Assembly (NCBI RefSeq): GCF_051020955.1
Contig: NC_135021.1
Location: forward strand, 13,621,962 to 13,685,961
DNA length: 64,000 nucleotides
Source of the DNA: Megalopta genalis
Lineage: Eukaryota; Arthropoda; Insecta; Hymenoptera; Halictidae
Direction: 5' to 3'
The translations under genes were made by a program, and so were the position numbers. Below the pieces are notes generated by a model. It searched no databases. It had not been told where the DNA came from and saw only the letters and a program-made list of their open reading frames with translations. Numbering within the stretch: position 1 is the stretch's first letter; each line of letters opens with the position of its first letter. This document shows, piece by piece, positions 35,279 to 45,340 of this stretch.

Positions 35279-35303
35279 GGAGAGAGAGAGAGAGAGAGAG
35301 AGA
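35187..35303. repeat. (GA)n microsatellite
   Basis: GA dinucleotides with a few GGGA variants. Open frames here are repeat artefacts. Confidence 0.95.
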
Positions 35304-35883
35304 TTCGCGTGAGCCGCGCACGCATAGTTATTCAGCGAGCGAAGGAGCGATTTTTCAACGGGCTCGAACCATGAATGGGCGGTCGGCGTAACAGACGAGC
35401 CACCTTCTTTTCTTTGGTTTTGTGGACGCTTGGCGCCAACCCAGGGCCAGGTCGGCCCGACCGGCGAGGCACGACTCGTCGGCGAGGCGGTTCTTCGCCT
35501 CGAATAAAAAGCCGAAAGACGCTCGGAACGGGATTCGACTTCGCGCGAACGGAATCGCGGAGCCTGCGCTGTATCGATCTACACCTTGATTCCCAGGAAA
35601 CGGCACGAGATCGTATCCCCGATAACGTCCGACAACATTCTTTCGCCTCGAATCGAAGCGAAAAAGGTTTCTTTCTCGCGTTGTTTAACGAGACATCGAT
35701 AAAGGCCTGGGTGTCTCCACGGGAACTTTGTTGCCCGATAATTGAGGAGCTCGAGAGGGCTTCGAGATCTTGCGATCTATCTTTAGATTCGCTCATTCAC
35801 CCTGCATTGGTGTATCTACCTGGTTTGTAAAATAATCGAGGCGCTTCGACAAATATTCAGGACTTTCGTCTTTAGATGTAAAT
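35304..35883. other. Unique GC-rich intronic sequence
   Basis: Open frames on both strands (35375-35830 plus, 35796-35332 minus) without recognisable domain. Confidence 0.3.
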
Positions 35884-35933
35884 ACCCTTTGCACTCGAAT
35901 CTATTTTAATTCTAAATCCGAAATAGCTTTCGA

Positions 35934-35973
<40 letters not shown>

Positions 35974-36062
35974 ATTTATATAATATTTATTATATATATA
36001 TATATATTTATATTTTATTTATACTATTACTATTTTAATTCTAAATCCGAAATAGCTTTCGA

Positions 36063-36108
<46 letters not shown>

Positions 36109-36408
36109 TTTTATTTATATAATATTTATTATATATATATATTTATATTTTATTTATACTATTACTATTTTAATTCTAAATCCGAAATAGTAATAGTATA
36201 AATAAAATTACTATAAAATAGTAATATATATATATTATTTCTATACAGTATTTTATATTTTATATGACGAATTGCATTTTAAGCATATGAACTTGAGTAT
36301 TGCGACTCGTGCAACAGTTACACTTTTAACAGCGTCTTTTTAGAAATACAAACAGATTTGACAATGTAAACATTATTTTGATACACGATGTAACAATTTA
36401 AAGGGTTA
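35884..36408. mobile_element. CCCTTTGCACTCGA-family miniature element with expanded TA core
   Basis: Left end ACCCTTTGCACTCGAATCTA and right end ACAATTTAAAGGGTTAA bound an element of about 525 bp. It is longer than its relatives because a segment (TATTTTAATTCTAAATCCGAAATAGC plus a (TA)n tract) is repeated at about 35909-36040 and 36043-36175. The right half (GCGACTCGTGCAACAGTTAC) matches 23955-23975 and its partners. Confidence 0.65.
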
Positions 36409-36559
36409 ATAATAATAATAATTTTAGCCTTGTATACGGATAAGATTTGTTAATAATTTGTTAGTAAGTAATTGTTACCAAAGAAGAGGTAAAACAGAAA
36501 AAGAGGTTCTGTATAGCCGTCACAGATGTACAATGAAAATAAAAATATGTATATAATGA

Positions 36560-36977
36560 TTAGACTGCGGATGTTTATGCAAAATAAGAATCGTTCACAT
36601 CAATTCCGAGAAACCGAAACCAAGTAGAATCTTCTTCCTCCCCTTCGTACTAGATTCATGGAGCACAAAAAACAGCTGTTTTATATTAGTTTATAAAAGT
36701 AACGATTATTTGCCGTAAGTAACGTATACATTGAATAATATAATTATATATTATAATATATTATAATCGAATAACTCATAAATATATCTTTACGATATGA
36801 ATAATCGTAAAATAAAAAATTAGTGACCCGTCATTTTGAAGGGTTCCGTAAATCCACTGTTAATGAGTTCAATAAGCAAAATTTAATACATTGACCTTCA
36901 TAAATACTTTGATCTGTCTGCTACTCTAAATGGCGTCTACATACTTCTGTCATAAATGCATTAAATCCGCAGTCTAA
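36560..36977. mobile_element. Miniature element, GACTGCGGATTTT family (copy 4), nested
   Basis: Left TTAGACTGCGGATGTTTATG and right CATTAAATCCGCAGTCTAA are inverted ends. The inside (36660-36866) contains a piece of the TTACGGA-ended repeat, which suggests one element inserted in another. Confidence 0.65.
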
Positions 36978-38479
36978 TAATGATACAATACAAAAAGCAA
37001 GAAATACTGTAGTATATATAAAAAATACATATATCGTAGATACAGTAAATATGTATACTACAGGAAACATAATAAATTAAAGACATTGACATCAGACATT
37101 GAAATAATACCGTTGTCAAAATAAGAATACGAAAGAAAGATGAATAAAAAATGAGGAAAAATTAGGTTGTAGACTGGTGAACAGTAACAGAAACAATAAC
37201 AGAGAGTCTGAAATAAGGGCGTGAGTTGTAAACAGAATGAAGAAAGAATCCACAGCGATAGTCTTCGCTGGATAAAGTTCGAGAAATGTTTGTTTCGTAA
37301 AACTGTCGAAGTGGCGAGATGGTGTAACACGTGTAATCTGTCCACGAGCAGCAGACCATCGCGTCATCGGCTGGTCGCGGAGTTATTAACTCGCCGAGAG
37401 TATAGTAATGACGAGGCATTAGTACGGTTTACACCTTGTCCCGAGTCCCGGCTCCGCTTCCCCCCAATTTGAAATTTAACGCAGGCAACACGAGCCAGCT
37501 CCGAGAGGCTTGAACTGCTCGTACCGGAAGTTAGGCTCGAGTTTGGGCCGATCTGCCGTCGATAATTATAGGCAGGAATTTCGATCGAGATCAGATGGTG
37601 GTATCGATTCTACGTGGAGCAAGACCTCGGTATCGCGGCGATGAAATCAGGAAGCGGCAAGTCATGCAAGAAAATCATTAGTTCTTTGGATAAAAGACTG
37701 TTTCATTTTGGGACGATCGATGATTACGCCGTACTCACTACGGGCGTTTCAACTGTTTAGATCGGTTAATTGGAAATTGTAACCTTTTTTGCGACACATT
37801 ATACTTATTTCATCCTTTGTCCTACAACCACGTCTGGGAGACGTGGTCGGATAATCGGGCGAGAAGCGATTATCACGTCTGAGAGACGTGGTCAAAAAAT
37901 CGGGTTAGGAATGAGAGTCGTGGTGTCAGTCAGGCCAAATATAAACATAACTAGTTAGGCTCGTGTTAGACTAGGGGATACGTGTTTTGTGGTTGTTTGT
38001 TTTTTGTCATTTAATTGTTTTATTAGTAGCTAAAGGAGGTGGCGCAGGACTCAGCTTGACACGTGCTGCGATTTTTGCGATCTTTAATTGTTTACAGTTC
38101 ATACGAAGGTCAATCAATTTCTGTAAAATTTTTACCGAGATCTACAAAATAAATTTTTTAAATTTTTATTGTAGGTTCAGATAAAAAAGTTAATAAACAA
38201 GAGTTTCTTATTTTCTTTTATCATCCTAAGCAATAGCAATCTTTGAAAAAAAACGTTCTAGTTATGGTTCAGTAGACTGGTTGCTCTATCATCTAAAAAA
38301 AAAAATTCAACTCGTTTAGTCCAATTCTAAAAAGGTTATTGCGCTTTGAAAAGCGTCGAAATATTAATATTAATAATATTACACCTATAGATTAATATGT
38401 AGGTGATATTAATATTTATATAGATAGAATATTAATATTTCATCTCATTCATAACCTTTACTATGCTATGGTTGATGAT
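36978..38479. other. Intronic sequence with twin hairpins
   Basis: 36990-37060 is TA-rich. 37200-37760 is a unique GC-moderate island. Two CACGTCT hairpins lie at 37827-37890. 38100-38350 shares loose similarity with 42530-42790 (TTATTGTAGGTTCAGATAAAAAAG-like and GTTTTAAAAA-like blocks), probably an old repeat. Confidence 0.35.
37827..37890. repeat. Two tandem hairpins with CCACGTCT/AGACGTGG stems
   Basis: 37827-37847: arms ACCACGTCT and AGACGTGGT around GGG. 37874-37890: arms CACGTCT and AGACGTG around GAG. Both are followed by GGTC.AAAATCGGG-like sequence, so the unit of about 47 bp (hairpin plus GATAATCGGG) is repeated. Confidence 0.75.
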
Positions 38480-38655
38480 TAGATCGCGGATTTTTATGCA
38501 AGATGAAAATTGCGATTGTACAAAACAAGAGTTAAACAGAGATTCATTTCTCCTTTTAATATTTTCAACACATTAAAAATAACGTGACAAAATTCTTACA
38601 TTCTCCTAATATCATGACCGTTTTATACTTCACTTACACATTTTTGTCATAAATG
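38480..38655. mobile_element. GACTGCGGATTTT-family fragment (left end)
   Basis: Starts TTAGATCGCGGATTTTTATG and continues CAAGATGAAAATTGCGA. The expected right end is replaced by ACATTTTTGTCATAAATGAT. Truncated or diverged copy. Confidence 0.45.
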
Positions 38656-38699
38656 ATTGAATATTTGAATCATTGAATATTTGAACTGCCTTGGTCCTG

Positions 38700-38875
38700 G
38701 TGTTTAGCACTGGCTCCTAGTTTAGGGTCACTAATTGTTCAATTTACGATTATTCAGATTGTAAAGATAAAATAACACTCGTTAAAAATCAAAATATATT
38801 TCCTATTGTCATTTTGATAAATTATTATAAATCAGCTGCTTTTAGTGCTCCTGAAATCTCGTGTTAATAATTTCC
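38700..38875. repeat. TTACGGA-ended dispersed repeat, diverged copy
   Basis: Contains GTTAAAAATCAAAATATATTTCCTATTGTC and AATCAGCTGCTTTTAGTGCTCC, matching 2197-2275 in order. Confidence 0.5.
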
Positions 38876-39301
38876 ATTTCTTTGTCTTATGAAACAAAGA
38901 GCTTCCCCTTTGAAACAGCCAAATAAGTAAATAAATAAAATATATCCATAAAGTGTTTTGGATGGACTGGTTCATTGGTTTCGTTGAAATAAATTCTCAA
39001 AGATCGCCTCGTTTCTCGCCAGTGAAATCGGAAAGACGTTTCAGTTACTCGATCGTAACTTCGGTGAAAATCACTATTTCCGCATGCAAAAAATCGCCGT
39101 TTATTCGCGAAGGTTCGACAAATCTACCCGGCAAGTTTCAAATCGATACGTCCGTCAGTTTCGTCTGAGAAAATTCGCGAACATTGGCTTTTGCCATCGC
39201 GGTCGGAGGCAGCCCACGAACTCTCCGAAGGAAGATCGCGGCGAAAAGTGTCGGGTCGCTAATTACGTGAAATTAAAATTGAGCCGGCTAGTCGAGAGCC
39301 G

Positions 39302-39340
<39 letters not shown>

Positions 39341-39889
39341 GTCGGCTACGTGCGAACAGCGAGCCTCATCGCGTAAACGCGTCTCCGTCGCCGTCTATAA
39401 TTTTCCTCCTCGATCATGGTAATTGCGGCCCGACGACAGGCTAATTTCGAAACGCGGCTCCGTTTCGCGCCGCTAATTCGACTCGGCTCGCATTGTCTCC
39501 GCGCCCACAAAACGAATAAATATTTACGAGCCGGCTTGTTCGCTCCGTTCCAAGCCGTCAAGTTATCTACATTGAAAAGGCACCGTGGGGAGCTCTATTC
39601 TTCTTTCCGGCGCGGGAAGAATGGCAGTGCGAGACGGCAGACCGGAGACCGTGTCAGCTGACGCTGCGGTTCCAGTTTGCCCCGGACACCGTGCTCTTAA
39701 CGCCGATCGAATCCCATCGGACTTTCATTCGAGAGCAAGCTAGAGCATCGAGCTTGACCATCCAGAAAATATTCGATTCTCCTGAAAGTCCATCCCGGAA
39801 ATTCCTTCGGACACGCTTTATTGCACCGGCTGCGCTCAGTCCATCACATCTTTGGTAAAACATTGGTTTCACATTGCTAATTAACCATC
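38876..39889. other. Unique intronic island with a CT/CA tract
   Basis: A (CT)n then CACACA run is at 39306-39340. The rest is GC-rich unique DNA with unrecognised open frames on both strands. Confidence 0.3.
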
Positions 39890-40209
39890 GAATATAAATA
39901 TTTATCTAAGATATTTATTCGATTGAATTCCTTTTTAGTCGAATACATTTTTTTATAAATTCGCCACTATTCGTCATGAATTATTCTACGTATTTATTCG
40001 AATAATTCGAGAAATCCGCTTTATATTCTATCAGTTTTATTCAAATCAATTACGTCCCGTATGAATTCCTGCACGAATGAATTCTTATTCGAATAAATTT
40101 GTATCTAGATCAATTTCTACTCGATCGATTCCATAGTGTCGAATAAAATTTAACTTGTTATTCTTCGTCTTTTATCCGTCATGCGAATACAAATTTTGCC
40201 CAACTCTGC
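39890..40209 (-). repeat. Satellite-tailed hAT-like element, copy 6
   Basis: Read on the minus strand from 40209: GGCAGAGTTGGGCAAAATTT, then GCATGACGGATAAAAGACGA, GAATAACAAGTTAAATTTTA and TTCGACACTATGG, followed by a short tail of ATTCGAATAAGAATTCATTC words down to about 39890. Confidence 0.75.
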
Positions 40210-40680
40210 CTAAAACGACTCAGTTCTATTTTTCAGTACAAGTAACATTGAAGGGTTGCGGGCGGCCCGAAGTAAAACTTTAATAATTAAAATATTATTT
40301 ACTATCTTCAAAATATAAAAAGAACCAAAACCTCGATAGAAGGTGACAACAATTTTGTTTGTTCCTTCATAAAGCACGGCATGAGCTAGAAGGGTGGGAA
40401 AACCTCAATGTTTTAGTATTTATTTACACATTCGCAGACAAATTAAATATTTCGCGGGCTAAGATCAAAACCGCAGAGTTCGAAAGCAATTCGTTGGTTC
40501 GTTTCGTTTCGAAAAATTCTCAAAGTTACATCGTTCCCCTATAATGATTTCAGTTCATCGACCGGGACGAAAATGTCCGCATACAAGAAATAACGTTACA
40601 TTCGCAAACAAACATAGTTACATTCGCCAAAGATCGTTGAACTGGCCTACGGAATTTGGGATTGATATGTCAAGGTTATT
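40210..40680. other. Intronic sequence, no recognisable feature
   Basis: Unique sequence with one small plus-strand open frame. Nothing recognised. Confidence 0.3.
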
Positions 40681-41088
40681 TTAACCCGAGAAAGACAACC
40701 TACGTCGCAGAGGCGCCTGCGAAATAAACAACTGACTGCACCCTTTATTTTTTATCCTCACTGTATATCATACTATCATAGCTTATATTGGGTTGGCAAC
40801 TAAGTAATTGCCGATTTGTTCAATGAAATAAAAAATTTTTTTTACTTGGAATGAAGTTTAATCTAATGTAATGTATTTTCCATTTTGTTTAAAATTACTT
40901 AAAATATAAAAAAATATAATATAAATGCATTTTATTTTTACAATAATGCCAAACCTTTAAAATGACTAGATTAACTTAAATAAATATCCATTGTTAGTAT
41001 AAAATTGACGCCTTAGAAAAGCATGCGCCTCTGAAGCGTATGGTTATCTTTTACGTACGTTGTCATATGGTTATCTTTCTAGGGTTAA
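40681..41088. mobile_element. TTAA-flanked piggyBac-like miniature element carrying a mariner tip
   Basis: The left end TTAACCCGAGAAAGACAACC and right end GGTTATCTTTCTAGGGTTAA are inverted. Next inside are CAGAGGCGCCTGCG and GCATGCGCCTCTGAAG, also inverted. TTAA sits at both edges (40681-40684, 41085-41088). The interior includes a piece of a mariner end (40748-40889). Confidence 0.75.
40748..40889 (+). repeat. Duplicate of mariner end plus its flank
   Basis: About 140 bp nearly identical to 42790-42931: a 39-bp flank (TTTTATCCTCACTGTATATC...) followed by the first 100 bp of the mariner (TTGGGTTGGCAACTAAGTAA...). Because the flank is shared, this is a copy of an existing junction rather than an independent insertion. 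Confidence 0.85.
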
Positions 41089-41835
41089 TATCAATATTCA
41101 AAGAAATCTGGACTTTAATAAAATTCCGGAAAGAACTTTCGTAGCGGAATCCACTTCGATTCGCGCGAGGATGTTCATATTTTCTGACCCTGTCGAGGGA
41201 AGGAAACAGCTTAAGACGACAGCAATAGGAATTCGAAATGAAATCACTGTACCTAGGTGTGTGGCGCGGAGGGACAACGGCGGCGAAGTTGCCCGAAAAC
41301 TTCGGTCGAAACTACATCGTCGCTTTGTTCAAACTAATGGCGGAGAGTGCGTTCCGTTGGCCGAGCGTGTCTCCGCGGGAACGCGATTTTCCCCGGAGGA
41401 TTCCCCGACTGGCCGGTATCTGTAAATTGTCCGATAAAGCGACGTCCGGCGTCGGCGTCGGCGTCGGGAGCAGGTGAAAAATGACAAAAGCAAAAGGAAG
41501 AACTCGATCGATTCCCGTCGCTTTCTTTTCCTCTATCTGCCCCGCGTTCGAGGTACTTTTGTTCGCGAAGTTGTCAGTGCCCGGGGCTCGAAGCTGCCGC
41601 CTCGTTTTCCTCCTAAGTGTACAAATAGTGTCAACGTTGCGAGCTGGAGCCGTAAACGAAACGAGATTAAGTCGAATGAAATGAAGCTCTTCATTCTTCG
41701 AGATATAGGTAGTTTGGACTAAACGTAGAGATAAAACCAACACGTCTCCGAATCGGTCGACTTGAAACTTTAGAAAAGCTAGATGGTTTAGTATACATCA
41801 GATGACTATAATATTTTATAGGCTAGACCTTAGGT
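41089..41835. other. Unique intronic island
   Basis: GC-moderate unique sequence, with open frames on both strands (41060-41425 plus, 41743-41312 minus), none with a recognisable family. A GGCGTC run lies at 41449-41466. Confidence 0.3.
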
Positions 41836-42168
41836 CATGGGTGTCAAATTCGCGGCCCGAGATGAACATTTTTGCGGCTCAGTCAATATATCCGACGCAA
41901 AGTGAAAATAAAATAGAAATGTGAATTAGAAATTTTGAAAGTAGTCTCGGCCAATCAAATTTCTCCCGAAATAGGAAAGATAGTATCAGAGATGAGATGT
42001 CAAGTATGAGGACGTAAACAATAATTTAACTTTATATATGTTTATTACAATGTACTAGTCAAAATAAAAATATTCGTTTCTATGAACATTGATTTTTTTC
42101 TTTGCGGCCCACCTAAAGTTAAGCATTGTTTATTTGGCCCAAGTTAGCTTTTGAGTTCGACACCCTTG
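41836..42168. mobile_element. hAT-like non-autonomous element
   Basis: The termini CATGGGTGTCAAATTCGCGG and GAGTTCGACACCCTTG are inverted (CATGGGTGTC against CAAGGGTGTC), with GCGGCCC near both ends. Probable 8-bp target duplications are CCTTAGGT (41828-41835) and CCTTAGAC (42169-42176), differing at two positions. Eight-bp duplications and CA-starting termini suit hAT. No transposase remains. Confidence 0.7.
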
Positions 42169-42202
42169 CCTTAGACCGTACATACTACTAGACATAATTG
42201 TG

Positions 42203-42452
42203 TTAACCCTTTGCACTCGAGTGACGATTCCAAGGCGCCATTGAAAATTGTTATGTCATGTTTCGAAATAAATTTATTAATTAAATTTGTTTATATTTTG
42301 AAGGGCTGTTAAAAGCGTAAACTGTTGTATGAGTCACAAAATTCAATTTCATATGTATAAAATGCGCTAGGTTATATGAAATGGAAATACTGTAGGTTAG
42401 AAAAATTATTATGAATTTTGCGTTAATTTGGCTTCGAGTGCAAAGGGTTAAC
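42203..42452. mobile_element. CCCTTTGCACTCGAG-family miniature element, best-preserved copy
   Basis: The left TTAACCCTTTGCACTCGAGT and right TCGAGTGCAAAGGGTTAA are perfect inverted ends of about 18 bp, with TTAA at both edges, which suggests piggyBac-type mobilisation. Core blocks match 15669-15883 and 23880-24075. Confidence 0.8.
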
Positions 42453-42828
42453 ATCCGGGAAGAGGTGATTCCTAAGATCATTTGGAATAACCGTGACTAT
42501 CCGTCAACCGATTTTAATGAAATTTTCAACATATATATAAGTGACCGAAAAGTACCAAATGTATTTCTAAAATTTTCATTATAGCTTAGATAAAAAAGGT
42601 GAAGAAACGAGAGTTTTCTTATATTCATTTGATTCCAAGTAATGGTTAAAAGAAAGTTAAAGGAAAGATGAAGTTAAATAAAGTATTTTAGTCATTGTAC
42701 AGTGAACTAGTCCCTTTATTTATAGAAACATTCAGATCACTTAGACCAGTTTTAAAAACGACGTACCGTTTTAAAAGGCGTTGACTCAGTTTTTATCCTC
42801 ACTGTATATCATACTATCATAGCTTATA

Positions 42829-43305
42829 TTGGGTTGGCAACTAAGTAATTGCCGATTTGTTCAATGAAATAAAAAATTTCTTTTTACTTGGAATGAAGTT
42901 TAATCTAATGTAATGTATTTTCCATTTTGTTCGATGACCTTTTGCCATCTCTCTGACAACTTGAAAATTCCACGCTCGTAGAAAGTCTGATCCTTTTCGG
43001 CCAAAAACTGAGTTCAGTGAGATTTTACAGCGTCATCGTCATTAAAAGTTTTACCACGAAGGGAGTTGTCCAGGGATCGAAATAAGTGGTAATCCGATGG
43101 CGCGAGATCAGGGCTATATGGTGGGTGTAACATCAATTCCCAACCAATATCCATGAATTTTTGCCGAGTGGACAAAGACGTGTGCGGCCTAGCATTGTCC
43201 TGCTGGAAAATGACACCTTTACGATTGACCAATTCTGGTCGCTTTTCCTTGACCGCTGCATTCAATTTGTCCAGTTGCTAACATTCACGGATAATAAAAA
43301 ATAAC

Positions 43306-43337
<32 letters not shown>

Positions 43338-43425
43338 TTTATAATATAACATTTACAGATATCATAAAAGTGGGAGTGAGAGACATCTATAACTGAAATC
43401 GGCAATTACTTAGTTGCCAACCCAA
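42829..43425 (-). mobile_element. Mellifera-type mariner, internally deleted (597 bp)
   Basis: The termini TTGGGTTGGCAACTAAGTAA and TTACTTAGTTGCCAACCCAA are near-perfect inverted repeats flanked by TA on both sides (42827-42828, 43426-43427). About half the usual 1.3 kb is missing, with the N-terminal transposase region lost and an (AAT)n tract (43304-43335) at the deletion side. The end sequence is of the kind I associate with mellifera-subfamily mariners in Hymenoptera. Confidence 0.85.
42900..43280 (-). pseudogene. Mariner transposase C-terminal remnant
   Basis: Minus-strand translation gives QLDKLNAAVKEKRPEL, then FQQDNARPH (second catalytic Asp) and, 34 residues on, HPPYSPDLAPSDYHLF (third Asp of the D,D34D triad), then the C-terminal RWQKVIEQNG and a stop at 42902-42900. 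The first catalytic Asp and DNA-binding domain are deleted. A TGA stop interrupts the frame near 43014. Dead copy. Confidence 0.85.
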
Positions 43426-44410
43426 TACATCGAATTGACTGTGACATCACGTAGTCGATTCGTCTTGGCTTCAGGAAAACCATCTCAAGCGGTGTCTATG
43501 ATAGTTATATACGGTCTAAGGGCTCGACAATTTCATATTTGTGAGGCGCTCTGTGCAACGGTGGGAAAAAGCGTACCGGGGCGATTCCTGATCGCGATCG
43601 TTGCAATAAAATGCTAATCGCGGCTTATTTATGCTCCCTTGGAACGCCTTAACGGTTGTTACGGAGCCAACAGTTGATTTTTAATTATGCCGATAAATAT
43701 TTCGTGTACGTCCAGGAGAGGCGGCTCGCGGTGTAATTGATTGTCATCCTGCGGTGCCCGGCCACCGGCGTAAATGCCACTTTTGATGCGTCTTATCTAC
43801 CATCGGGGATTCCGCTGATCTTATCGGCATATCCGCGCCGCTGGAAGCTGCCGGCTGCCTGCTGGCGGTACGTCAATTGACAGAATTTTTAGACGAGATT
43901 TACACCGATCTGGCCGGCCGTTCGACGGTGGGACAGCTGCTTTCCGTAGCACAGATTGCATCGAACAGTTAATTAGCAATTTCATTCTAGAAGTCGGACT
44001 TTGTTCTCTACTTCGATTGAAAGCTTCGTAATCATCAGACCGCGGATTGTATTCGTTCATGATAAAATTAACTGTCGATAACAAGCCCCGTTGCGATAAT
44101 AATTACATTATTATGGAAATGATCGAACGACCGGTTAAATTAATAAGGTAATTATCGTTGACTAATAATTGCATCCGATATCGCAACAAAATGTTGACAG
44201 ATAACGGAAGATAGGATGCTTCTGTCAATAAGAACGTACCATCGAGCACACGGAGGGTTTGTATTTTAAATGAAATCACGGCGAATCCGATGACACACAA
44301 GATAATACGAGCTCGCTAATAATGAACGAGAGAAATCCGCTGAATAATGTTGATGATGCTTTATCGTTAAACCCGATTTCATCGACGTGTTCCGTCGAAC
44401 GGTTTTCAAA
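43426..44410. other. 5' part of the large first intron, unique
   Basis: Unique, moderately GC-rich sequence directly downstream (minus strand) of the signal-peptide exon donor. First introns often carry regulatory elements, but no specific site is claimed. A CAGACCGCGGATTGT word at 44037 resembles the GACTGCGG-family end. Confidence 0.35.
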
Positions 44411-44416
44411 ACTCAC
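44411..44416 (-). promoter_or_regulatory. 5' splice site of the signal-peptide exon
   Basis: GTGAGT immediately after AGAG on the minus strand, a strong donor consensus (G|GTGAGT). It leaves the exon in phase 1. Confidence 0.65.
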
Positions 44417-44501
44417 CTCTGACGTTCGCTCGATGGAGACGGGCTTCAGGCACGATGTTCACGACAACGATCAACGTTTGAAGCATCAGTGTGCAGAGCA
44501 T
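44417..44501 (-). CDS. Signal-peptide exon, probable first coding exon of the ADAMTS gene
   Basis: The minus-strand ATG at 44501-44499 has a near-ideal Kozak context (GCCACCACCATG). It opens 28 codons: a hydrophobic N-terminus (MLCTLMLQTLIVVVNIV, residues 1-17) followed by PEARLHRANVR, as expected for a secretory signal with cleavage near residue 20. The exon ends after AGA plus one G at a GTGAGT donor. That single G completes GGG (Gly) with the GG that opens the propeptide exon at 1117, so the two exons join in frame with no intermediate exon needed. Joining them gives a 135-residue start of a secreted protease: signal, short linker, propeptide. The link is inference from phase, strand and domain order across 43 kb. 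Alternatively this is the first exon of another secreted protein. Confidence 0.6.
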
Positions 44502-44598
44502 GGTGGTGGCTAAACCGGAAGTGCGCCTCGCAATATTATGTACGCGGCCAGCCAACAGGTCGACGAGCTTCCGCCCCTCAAGCCGTCACCCTTTTTTC
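44502..44598 (-). other. Candidate 5'UTR segment of the same exon
   Basis: Minus-strand sequence upstream of the ATG is free of an in-frame stop for the short distance checked. At 44602-44599 it carries TATTTATTGCAG, an acceptor-like site that could mark a non-coding first exon further upstream. No TATA box is obvious. The transcription start cannot be placed. Confidence 0.3.
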
Positions 44599-44602
44599 CT
44601 GC

Positions 44603-45136
44603 AATAAATACAGAACAACGTCTTTTCAGGTGCTTCGCGATGATTTATCGGCTGACTCGGGTTTTTCTATCGTGTCTGCGAGATACTAAAAATGGGGCAT
44701 GTAAATCTGCCATCTATCTTGCAACAAAAAATATTCCCGCGATTCTGGCACAATTTTAAACGGAATTTCTATTTCATCGAATTGAATCGGCTCGATTTTA
44801 TCGGGATTTCTACGGTGTCGAGGATGTTTTTCATTCGTTCCGTGTCTCGGAATTTTTTATTTTCTTAATTGTGTTCGAGATTTATTATTGAACTGAGGAT
44901 ATTTATTTATTTATTTTTTATTGACTTAGAGCATTTGCATTTAATCGATTCCATCATGGAATTACGAGTAAATTTCTTGATAATTTACTGTGATATGAGG
45001 CGTGACTTATGTTGTTGCGTATATAGTATAATAGAGAAGTAAACGTTTATATAGTATAATAGAGAAGTAAACATTTCCTGCACATGTTGCAAGAAACAGG
45101 AATCACTTAGGAACCTCTTTCCTCTAAGAGAATGTT
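44603..45136. other. Putative 5' flank, unique
   Basis: AT-rich towards 44880-45000, with a directly repeated TATAGTATAATAGAGAAGTAAAC at 45023-45075. Nothing else recognised. Confidence 0.3.
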
Positions 45137-45236
45137 TTTATATCGATACGATTTATATCGATACGATTTATATCGATACGATTTATATTATACGATTTAT
45201 ATCGATACGATTTATATTATACGATTTATATTATAT
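45137..45236. repeat. GATTTATATCGATAC tandem repeat
   Basis: A 15-bp unit repeated about six times, with some units shortened to GATTTATATTATAC. Confidence 0.9.
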
Positions 45237-45340
45237 TTTGTATTTTCTTAAACCTTGCAACTTTTGTAGGTAACATTTTCTCGCATTTTTTGAAACGACC
45301 GATCTATCTAAATGGACAGCGTTCGCGGGACACACCGTAT

